Source: DASUFI01 sp036274635 | Lineage (GTDB): Bacteria > Planctomycetota > B15-G4 | Assembly: GCA_036274635.1 (NCBI GenBank) | Contig: DASUFI010000051.1 | Coordinates: 1-10,562, forward strand | DNA length: 10,562 bases | Direction of reading: 5' to 3' | In this document: positions 1 through 4,979 of the stretch, piece after piece | Numbering within the stretch: the first letter of the stretch is position 1 | Layout: every line of letters begins with the position of its first letter | The notes under the pieces: model-generated | What the model was told of the DNA's origin: nothing | Database searches by the model: none | What the model saw: only the letters and a program-made list of their open reading frames with translations | Translations under genes and position numbers: made by a program

Positions 1-254
1 ATGGGCGCGCTGGTGTGCACGAAGGGCCCGGCGCAGTGCAGCACGACGGCCACGCCCGCGAGGCCCGCGCGCAGCTCGGCGGCGCCCTGCAGCCCGAAGA
101 CGCGCACCGGGCGCCCCAGCTCGCGCGCCAGCGCGGCCAGCGCCGGGCCGTTGCGCCCCGCCAGCACGGGATCGAGCCCCAGCTCCGTCGCACGCCGCGC
201 GACGAGCCGGCCCGTGTAGCCGTTCGCGCCGTAGACGAGCAGCTCGCCGGCCAT
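1..254 (-). CDS. Saccharopine dehydrogenase-like NAD(P)-binding protein, N-terminal part (partial)
   Basis: Only the first 84 codons are in the window; the gene continues past the left edge. It starts at an ATG whose complement lies at 252-254. The protein opens with a Rossmann nucleotide-binding loop, YGANGYTG (residues 8-15, pattern GxxGxxG), followed by AGRN at 32-35, where this family reads the end of the second beta strand. HCAGPF at 73-78 matches the CAGPF/CAGPY segment typical of the saccharopine dehydrogenase / trans-acting enoyl reductase superfamily. Members reduce or oxidise varied substrates, so the reaction cannot be named from this fragment. The gene diverges from the exported protein starting at 342. 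No Shine-Dalgarno sequence precedes the ATG, and an extended -10 element ends 9 bases before it, so the transcript may be leaderless. The family call is fairly secure; the substrate is unknown. Confidence 0.8.
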   Translation of the reverse strand, partial: MAGELLVYGANGYTGRLVARRATELGLDPVLAGRNGPALAALARELGRPVRVFGLQGAAELRAGLAGVAVVLHCAGPFVHTSAP

Positions 255-263
255 CGACGGCGG

Positions 264-272
264 ACTCTAGCA
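264..272 (-). promoter_or_regulatory. Extended -10 promoter element for the leftmost gene
   Basis: The minus strand reads TGCTAGAGT, a TGn extension followed by TAGAGT, ending 9 bases before the ATG at 254. No good -35 hexamer is visible 16-18 bases upstream, which is typical when a TGn extension is present. Transcription would begin within a few bases of the start codon. Confidence 0.45.
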
Positions 273-285
273 GCCGTCGGAGCGG

Positions 286-291
286 TATGAT
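286..291 (+). promoter_or_regulatory. -10 element TATGAT for the exported thioredoxin-like gene
   Basis: TATGAT differs from the TATAAT consensus at one base and is one of few AT-rich hexamers in the region. It implies a start near 298 and a leader of about 44 bases carrying GAGG at 330-333, 8 bases before the ATG at 342. It lies less than 20 bases from the oppositely facing -10 element at 264-272, so the two divergent promoters overlap and could interfere. No clear -35 is seen. Confidence 0.4.
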
Positions 292-341
292 CGCGGCGTG
301 CGCCGCTGGGCGCGCCGCCGCTACTCCGCGAGGACCACCCG

Positions 342-1184
342 ATGGCCGCCTGGTCACCCGCCGCAAGGCGTCTCGCGGCGGTGGCGCTGCTGCTGCTCTT
401 CGCTGCGCCCGCCTGCCTGGCGCAGGACGATGGGGGCGACGAGCCCTACGTGCCCGGCCAGATCCCGGGCATCGATCCGCCCATCACCAGCAACCCCACG
501 GCGCCCAAGCGCCGCAAGTGGACCTCGCTGCAGCTGCTGCGCTGGGAGTGGGACGCCGGCGTCGCCCCGCCGCACAGCGACAAGAAGGTCATGGCGCCGA
601 AGGACGCCATGATCTCCATGGCCGACGGCGACAACCGCCCGCTGCTGCTCTTCCGCGAGTGCGCCGGCTGCAAGCGCGACGATCACGCCCTGCTGGACCG
701 CGAGATCCAGGGCGACAAGACCATCCTCATGGGCCGCTGGTATCACGCGATCAAGTTCTCGGACGACGTGCTCGCGCCCGACCATCCCTACCACGCGCTC
801 TTCGACGGCAACGTCCCGCCGCACCTCATCGTGGGTACCGCCGACGGCACGACCATCACCGGGCTCTCCGCGCGCGCCAACCAGTCGCAGCTGTACAAGA
901 CGCTCGGCAGCGTCCTGCGCAAGGCCTACAAGAAGGACCCGGACGCCGCCACGAAGGCCCTGCTGGCGCTGCTGGACGACTTCGACACCGTGGACGCGCA
1001 CATCGCCGACCTCGACGACAAGCTCGCCGCCGCGCGCCGCGAGAAGGGCGAGGACTCCAAGGACGTGCACGCCCTCGAGGCCGAGCGCAAGGCCGCCGAC
1101 GACGACCGCCAGAAGCTGCTCGAGAAGGGCAAGACGCTGGACGACCTGCAGCTGAAGACGGCTGCGGCGCCGGCGGGCGGGTAG
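342..1184 (+). CDS. Exported thioredoxin-like protein with CAGC motif and charged helical tail
   Basis: This 280-residue protein starts with a clear signal peptide: positively charged end, hydrophobic run at about 11-24, and a likely cleavage after CLA at 27. APAC just before it is only a weak lipobox, so a lipoprotein is less likely. Residues 60-190 can be read as a thioredoxin fold: a beta strand PLLLF (100-104), then CAGC (107-110) at the start of a helix, and VPPHLIV (158-164) placed like the cis-proline strand, followed by a turn TADGT. Residues 200-270 are highly charged, rich in Asp, Lys and Glu, and predicted helical or coiled coil. GAGG at 330-333 supports the ATG. The role is unknown; a periplasmic or cell-surface thiol protein is plausible. 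I do not recognise a named family, and the fold assignment is inference from motif order. The protein converges on the membrane protein at 1269-2369. Confidence 0.6.
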   Translation: MAAWSPAARRLAAVALLLLFAAPACLAQDDGGDEPYVPGQIPGIDPPITSNPTAPKRRKWTSLQLLRWEWDAGVAPPHSDKKVMAPKDAMISMADGDNRPLLLFRECAGCKRDDHALLDREIQGDKTILMGRWYHAIKFSDDVLAPDHPYHALFDGNVPPHLIVGTADGTTITGLSARANQSQLYKTLGSVLRKAYKKDPDAATKALLALLDDFDTVDAHIADLDDKLAAARREKGEDSKDVHALEAERKAADDDRQKLLEKGKTLDDLQLKTAAAPAGG

Positions 1185-1259
1185 GGCCGAGGCGTCAGGT
1201 CGCGCGGCGGGTGCGGGCCGCAGAGCGGCAGGCGCGCGGTGCTCGCGACGCCCCGGCCC
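1184..1259. terminator. Large imperfect inverted repeat between convergent genes; possible bidirectional terminator
   Basis: The 13-base arms at 1184-1196 (GGGCCGAGGCGTC) and 1247-1259 (GACGCCCCGGCCC) pair with one mismatch. Inside them is a small hairpin, GCCGC-AGA-GCGGC, at 1217-1229. The structure fills the gap between two genes that converge, with its left arm beginning on the last base of the first gene's stop codon. No T-tract follows on either strand, so intrinsic termination is uncertain, and such pairing is easier by chance at this GC content. Confidence 0.3.
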
Positions 1260-1268
1260 TGCCGCAAC

Positions 1269-2369
1269 TCAATGCATCGACGTCACGATCGACACCGCGA
1301 TCAGCGCGATGACGATCCACTCCAGCGCCTCGAGCCGCAGCGTGGAGGCGCGCTGGGCGAGCTGGCTGTGGATGCGGTCCAGCGTGTCCAGCTTGTGCAG
1401 GATGGCGGCGTTCCAGTCCGGCAGGCGCAGGCGCCGCGAGGCGTGGGCCCAGACGCGCGCGAGGTACTGGTCGCCCAGGAGCTTGAGGGCGTTGGTGATG
1501 CGCTCGTAGAGCAGGGCCGCGTCCACCTGCAGGCGCGCCACGTGCTCCATGGCGGGGCCCGGGCCGCGCAGCCGGTCGAGCAGGCGGCGCGCGCGCAGCA
1601 GCTCCCAGCTGCGGTCGAGCGACTCGTCGAGGCGCCGGTCGAGGAAGCGCATCTCGAGCAGCTGCACGTTGGCGAACTCGAGCACCGCGCGCACGGCCTC
1701 CGCGTCGCGGTCGAAGACCAGGGCCGTGTTCCAGTCCACCAGCGTGAGGTCACCGGGCGTGTAGGCCACGCGCAGGGAGAGTGCCTCCTCGATCTCCTGG
1801 GCCGCGAGACCCTGCTGCTCGGCACGCAGGACGCGCGCGAGGTCGGGGCCGTGGCGCTCGAGCAGCGCCGTGGCGGCGAGGCCCGGCGGCAGCTCGCGCA
1901 CGTGGATCACGATGTAGTCCTCGACCAGCAGGTCGAGGCGCGCGGAGTGCACGGCCTCGCCCAGGCTGGACATGAGGGCCTCGCAGGTGTGGCCGGCCGC
2001 GGCGGCCAGGCCGTCGTCCGAGCCGAGCGCGGCGGTGAGGTCCACCAGGTCCTGCAGCGAGCCCTCGAAGGGCACCCCGAAGCCCACCGACGCCACGCCG
2101 AAGTCGAACAGCGTGATCTCGGTCTCGCCCGTGGTCCGGCAACGGCCGGCGGGCAGCCGCTCGCCGCGCTGGACCACCCGCAGCGGGGGCGGGTCGAACT
2201 CGAACCAGGTTGGCGCGCCATGCCGCCGGCCCAGCGTCGCCTCCGAGGCGGCCAGCCGCGCGCGCACGGCCTGCAGGTCGATGCGCGCGCCGATGTCCCG
2301 CGCGAACAGCACGTGCGCCGTCCCGCGGAACTGCGCCTGCGCCGCCGCCTCCGTCCGCTCCGCGCTCAT
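1269..2369 (-). CDS. YagE/RMD1 (DUF155)-like protein with C-terminal membrane anchor
   Basis: The 366-residue protein has no signal peptide and ends in one hydrophobic helix: LEWIVIALIAVSIV at about 349-362, followed by only four residues. The overall plan matches the DUF155 family (bacterial YagE, fungal RMD1/RMD8). It has an N-terminal alpha/beta domain with ITLFDFGVASVGFGV (85-99) as its central strands, a long helical region (about 225-345) and the LEWIVI-type tail, the most diagnostic element. RMD1 homologues act at mitochondria; bacterial members have no settled function. The protein would be tail-anchored with its bulk in the cytoplasm. GGGAG 5 bases before the ATG supports the start. 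It has its own promoter at 2453-2481 behind the terminator of the upstream McrB-like gene. The middle of the protein fits DUF155 only loosely, so it could be a separate family with the same architecture. Confidence 0.5.
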   Translation of the reverse strand: MSAERTEAAAQAQFRGTAHVLFARDIGARIDLQAVRARLAASEATLGRRHGAPTWFEFDPPPLRVVQRGERLPAGRCRTTGETEITLFDFGVASVGFGVPFEGSLQDLVDLTAALGSDDGLAAAAGHTCEALMSSLGEAVHSARLDLLVEDYIVIHVRELPPGLAATALLERHGPDLARVLRAEQQGLAAQEIEEALSLRVAYTPGDLTLVDWNTALVFDRDAEAVRAVLEFANVQLLEMRFLDRRLDESLDRSWELLRARRLLDRLRGPGPAMEHVARLQVDAALLYERITNALKLLGDQYLARVWAHASRRLRLPDWNAAILHKLDTLDRIHSQLAQRASTLRLEALEWIVIALIAVSIVTSMH

Positions 2370-2409
2370 GCCGACTCCCGCGCTGACGCCTGCGCCAGCT
2401 GGTCCGCTT

Positions 2410-2421
2410 CCGGGCGCCCGG
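2410..2421. repeat. 12-base perfect palindrome in the leader of the DUF155-like gene
   Basis: CCGGGCGCCCGG is a perfect palindrome about 25-35 bases downstream of the predicted transcription start (near 2446) and 40 bases before the ATG at 2369. It could be an operator or part of a leader hairpin. High GC content makes such palindromes more likely by chance. Confidence 0.25.
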
Positions 2422-2452
2422 GACCGCGCTCGACGAGCCCGTGCGCGAGCGG

Positions 2453-2481
2453 AGTCTACGGCAGGGTCGGCTGCGCGTCAG
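2453..2481 (-). promoter_or_regulatory. Sigma70-type promoter for the DUF155-like gene
   Basis: On the minus strand, CTGACG (2476-2481) and TAGACT (2453-2458) are separated by exactly 17 bases. Each matches its consensus (TTGACA, TATAAT) at four of six positions. The promoter begins just after the T-run of the upstream terminator and would give a leader of about 77 bases ending in the GGGAG ribosome binding site. Confidence 0.5.
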
Positions 2482-2482
2482 G

Positions 2483-2509
2483 AAAAGCGCGCGGCCTCAG
2501 CCGGCGCGC
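2483..2509 (-). terminator. Rho-independent terminator overlapping the stop codon of the McrB-like gene
   Basis: Read on the minus strand, arms GCGCGC (2504-2509 and 2487-2492) and GGC/GCC (2500-2502 and 2493-2495) form a nine-pair stem with one bulged C and a TGAG loop, followed at once by TTTT. The loop contains most of the TGA stop codon at 2497-2499. Stem, small loop and T-run together make a convincing intrinsic terminator, though the T-run is short. Confidence 0.6.
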
Positions 2510-4413
2510 GGCGTCTCGTCCGGCAGCCCCAGCCGCCGCGCGACCACCTCCCAGCGGAAGGCCGCGGCGCGGGAGGGCTCCTTGGACAGCGCGGAGAGCA
2601 GGAAGGGCTCCACCTCCGTGCGCCAGACGTCGGGCAGCTCGGCCGGCAGCGAGGCGCGCAGGAAGAAGCCCAGCGGCAGGCGGCGCTCGGGGTCGTCGAT
2701 CTCGGCGTCGATGGCGCGGCGCAGGTCGAGCAGCGCGTCCACGAAGGGCGCGTCGCCGTGCAGGCGCCGCAGCTCCTCGCCGTCGCCGTCGACGTGCAGC
2801 ACCGCGCACGAGCGGATCAGCTTCGCCAGCGTGGCGCGGCCGGCGGCCGTGCCGGGATTCAGCGTGATGATCAGCCGCACGTTCTTGGGGATCATGAGCG
2901 AGCCGCCGCCCGCCAGCGCGACCTCGCGGCCGCGCGCGTCCAGCAGCGCCAGCGCCTCGCCGAAGACGTCGCCCAGCGCCGCGTGCTCGGCGTCGTCGAT
3001 CAGCAGCACGCACAGCCCGCGCCGCGCCGCGGCCTGGCGGCAGAAGCCGGTGAAGCGCCCGGCCTGGCGCGTGCCGTCCGGACGCAGCGTCTGGATGAAG
3101 TCCTCGTAGCGCCACGCCGCGTGGAAGACGAGGTGCTCGATCAGGCCGCCACCCTGCCCGACCAGATCTTCGGCCAGCCGACGCGCGAGATGGCTCTTGC
3201 CGTTGCCCGGCGCGCTCGCCAGCACGAGCTGGCCTCGGCGCGCCAACGCGGCGCGCGCCTGGCCCAGCAGCGCAGGCTCCGCCGGGGGCGCGGGGGCGGC
3301 CGGGCGCGGCGCGGGTGCTGAGCGGGCGGCCTTGGTCGCCGCCGCCGGCGCGGCCTTCGCCGGCGCGGCCGGCGTCGCTGCGTCCTTCGCGGGCACGGCG
3401 GGCGCCTTGGCCTTCGCGGCGGCCGCGGCGGGCTTGCTCGGCTTGCTCTTGACCTCGACCACCGGGGACGGCGGCGCGCTGGGCGCCTCGATCGGCTCGT
3501 CGGCCTCGGCCTCTTCGGCGGGGGGAGCCTCGGCCGCTGGGGCCTCGACCTCAGGGGCTTCGTCCAGAGGCTCCTCGGTCGGCGGTGCGGCGGCCGCGGG
3601 CGCGGCCTCCGCGGGCGCCGGCGGGGGGCTGGCCTGCACCTCGGGCGTGCTCTTCGCGACTTCGGGCGGCACGCTCTCGGCCGGCATGAGGCGCACGGTC
3701 ACGAGCCAGTGGCAGAAGCCCTCGAGCACGTCCTCGGGCCGGCGATCGCACAGGGCGGACTCCGCCAGCGCCGGGCGCAGGTCGGAGAGCAGGCGCCGCG
3801 CGGCCACGTGGGCGGCGGGGTAGTCGCGCAGCGACGCGGTGTAGGTGCTGCCGGTGGCGTGGTTGAGCACGGCGCGCGTGGCCGCGTCCACCAGCACGAA
3901 CTCGCTGGGCCGCAGCGCGTGCAGGAAGGGCGAGATGAGCTCGCTGGTGAAGGCCTTGCAGCCGGGGACGGCGAGGAAGGCCTCCACGGCCTGCCACAGC
4001 TCGGACGGGTGCTCGCTGCAGCGCCGCACGAGGTCGAAGAGGCCGCGCCCGACGTCGGGCCACTGGTCGGCGCGCACGTGGCCGGCCGCCTCGCAGGCAG
4101 CGCGCAGGTCGCCGCGCACGGCGGGGGCGAGCGGGTGCACGAAGGCGCCCTGGCTGCGCGGCTGCGGGCCGTCCTCGTACGGCAGGAGCTTCCACAGCAC
4201 CGCCTCGGTGATGTCCTGCCCGAAGCGGTCGGCCTCGAGCAGCGCCTCCCAGTTGCGGCGGGCGGCCGTGCGGATGGGGCCCCACGCATCCAGGCGGTCG
4301 CGCGACGCGGCGTCGAGCATGGCGTGCGCCGCGTATTCGCGGACCAGCCCGAGGAGCTCGGCGGCGAGGCCTGGGCTCGATGCCGCGGAGCGGCCCGTGG
4401 ATGCGCTGCTCAT
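2497..4413 (-). CDS. Orphan McrB-like AAA ATPase with acidic/basic two-part linker
   Basis: This 638-residue protein has three parts. Residues 1-243 hold a helical domain with PFLHALRPSEFVLVD (162-176) followed by a TGSTYTASLRDYPAA stretch (187-201), a pattern seen in the N-terminal part of many McrB-type ATPases. Residues 244-380 are a low-complexity linker, acidic to about 320 and then Lys/Ala/Pro-rich. Residues 381-638 are the ATPase: Walker A SAPGNGKS (400-407), the McrB-like FHAAWRYEDFIQTLRP (430-445), Walker B CVLLIDD (468-474), FGEALALLD (484-492) and sensor LIITLNPG (514-521). In E. coli, McrB is the GTPase that loads McrC for cutting methylated DNA. Here no McrC, nuclease or methylase gene is adjacent, and the usual NTADRS-type signature is replaced. 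The ATG at 4413 was chosen because further upstream the frame overlaps the thioesterase and has no family-like sequence. NTP-driven remodelling is likely; the partner is unknown. Confidence 0.75.
   Translation of the reverse strand: MSSASTGRSAASSPGLAAELLGLVREYAAHAMLDAASRDRLDAWGPIRTAARRNWEALLEADRFGQDITEAVLWKLLPYEDGPQPRSQGAFVHPLAPAVRGDLRAACEAAGHVRADQWPDVGRGLFDLVRRCSEHPSELWQAVEAFLAVPGCKAFTSELISPFLHALRPSEFVLVDAATRAVLNHATGSTYTASLRDYPAAHVAARRLLSDLRPALAESALCDRRPEDVLEGFCHWLVTVRLMPAESVPPEVAKSTPEVQASPPPAPAEAAPAAAAPPTEEPLDEAPEVEAPAAEAPPAEEAEADEPIEAPSAPPSPVVEVKSKPSKPAAAAAKAKAPAVPAKDAATPAAPAKAAPAAATKAARSAPAPRPAAPAPPAEPALLGQARAALARRGQLVLASAPGNGKSHLARRLAEDLVGQGGGLIEHLVFHAAWRYEDFIQTLRPDGTRQAGRFTGFCRQAAARRGLCVLLIDDAEHAALGDVFGEALALLDARGREVALAGGGSLMIPKNVRLIITLNPGTAAGRATLAKLIRSCAVLHVDGDGEELRRLHGDAPFVDALLDLRRAIDAEIDDPERRLPLGFFLRASLPAELPDVWRTEVEPFLLSALSKEPSRAAAFRWEVVARRLGLPDETPRAG
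3280..3684 (-). other. Low-complexity linker of the McrB-like ATPase, acidic then basic
   Basis: This encodes residues about 244-378. The first half (to about 320, nucleotides 3454-3684) is Pro/Ala/Glu-rich with nearly all charges negative. The second half (321-378, nucleotides 3280-3453) is Ala/Pro/Lys-rich, with eight Lys, two Arg and only one acidic residue. The basic half resembles histone H1-type tails, which bind DNA without sequence preference. Confidence 0.7.
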
Positions 4414-4422
4414 GTCTTGATC

Positions 4423-4499
4423 CCGGTCGACACCTGCGGAGCCTTCCGGCTCCACGTGGGGCCGGTCGCGCCATCCGGCTTGTTTCGGCAATCGACCGG
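4423..4499. repeat. Three copies of CCGGTCG in the divergent control region
   Basis: The heptamer CCGGTCG occurs at 4423-4429 and 4462-4468 and inverted (CGACCGG) at 4493-4499, all in the 154 bases between the McrB-like gene and the thioesterase gene. The last two form an 8-base perfect inverted repeat, GCCGGTCG/CGACCGGC (4461-4468 and 4493-4500). They may be regulator sites or RNA stem arms; no known operator is recognised. Confidence 0.3.
4438..4453 (-). promoter_or_regulatory. Hairpin with GNRA-type loop in the McrB-like gene leader
   Basis: The minus-strand transcript would contain GGAGCC-GGAA-GGCTCC, a perfect six-pair stem closed by a GGAA loop of the stable GNRA class, 24 bases before the ATG at 4413. 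The palindrome CCACGTGG (4452-4459) overlaps its edge. There is no clear ribosome binding site close to the start and no TAnnnT -10 hexamer for this gene in the gap, so a structured leader may affect its expression. Confidence 0.3.
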
Positions 4500-4551
4500 C
4501 AGGAGTTGATGCCTGCTGCCGCGACCCGAGGGGATGCGCCGCCCCGGGGCG

Positions 4552-4560
4552 TGCTAGCCT
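4552..4560 (+). promoter_or_regulatory. Extended -10 promoter element for the thioesterase gene
   Basis: TGCTAGCCT is a TGn extension followed by TAGCCT, ending 7 bases before the ATG at 4568. Transcription would start at or within a base or two of the ATG, and no Shine-Dalgarno sequence is present, so the mRNA is probably leaderless. The perfect palindrome GCCCCGGGGC (4541-4550) lies immediately upstream, in the spacer, and could be an operator. Confidence 0.5.
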
Positions 4561-4567
4561 GCCGCGC

Positions 4568-4963
4568 ATGCCGGCCGAGCCCGCCTTCCCCGCGAGGCGC
4601 ATCCCCACCATCCGCCGCGTCACGACGCCGCAGGACAGCAACCTCATGGGCACCGTCTTCGGCGGGGCCATCCTGTCCGAGATCGACCTCGCGGCCGCCA
4701 TGGAGGTGCACAAGCTGCACGCGGGCCACGTGGTCACCGTGGCCATGGACAAGGTGGAGTTCAAGCGGCCCGTCTTCGTGGGGGACCTGATCTCGCTCTA
4801 CACCGACGTCGAGCGCGTCGGGCGGACCTCGGTGACGGTTCGCGTGCAGGTCTGGGCGCAGCGCCGCAAGCCGCCGCGCGACACGGTGCAGGTCACCGAG
4901 GCGCTGGTCACCATGGTGGCCGTGAACGACGCGCTCCAGCCGGTGCCGATGCGCGACTCCTAG
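4568..4963 (+). CDS. yciA: YciA-type hotdog-fold acyl-CoA thioesterase
   Basis: The 131-residue product matches bacterial YciA in length and along its whole sequence. These enzymes hydrolyse acyl-CoA thioesters to free acid and CoA in the cytoplasm, with broad chain-length range. Visible family features are TPQDSNLMGTVFGG (20-33), the hotdog-helix start with the Asn/Gly-rich turn, then SEIDLAAA (37-44), whose Asp40 aligns with the catalytic aspartate. VVTVAMDKVEFKRPVFVGDL (55-74) covers the central strand and GD turn, and VGRTSVTVRVQVW (84-96) follows. The gene stands alone on the plus strand. It diverges from the McrB-like gene, and its end faces the end of galactokinase with 16 bases between. 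The ATG sits just after an extended -10 element and lacks a ribosome binding site. An MatB-like acyl-CoA synthetase gene is nearby, so the two could act on the same CoA pool, but that is inference. Confidence 0.9.
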   Translation: MPAEPAFPARRIPTIRRVTTPQDSNLMGTVFGGAILSEIDLAAAMEVHKLHAGHVVTVAMDKVEFKRPVFVGDLISLYTDVERVGRTSVTVRVQVWAQRRKPPRDTVQVTEALVTMVAVNDALQPVPMRDS

Positions 4964-4979
4964 CAGCCCCTCGAGGACG

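Noticed and set aside
287..1312. 341-codon plus-strand frame overlapping the exported protein
   Set aside because: Arg-rich out-of-frame product without a signal peptide or motifs. The frame starting at 342 has a signal peptide and ribosome binding site.
1239..2867. Long plus-strand open frame across the DUF155-like gene and beyond
   Set aside because: Its protein is Arg/Gln/Ala/Gly-rich low complexity with no motifs, the usual antisense shadow in GC-rich DNA. The minus-strand frame has a coherent domain plan, promoter and ribosome binding site.
4414..4764. N-terminal extension of the McrB-like frame
   Set aside because: The extra residues are antisense to the well-conserved thioesterase gene and have no family similarity; the ATG at 4413 begins just before the folded domain.
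4969..4976. Palindrome CCTCGAGG between the convergent thioesterase and galactokinase ends
   Set aside because: Only 8 bases with no loop or T-run; too short to call a terminator.
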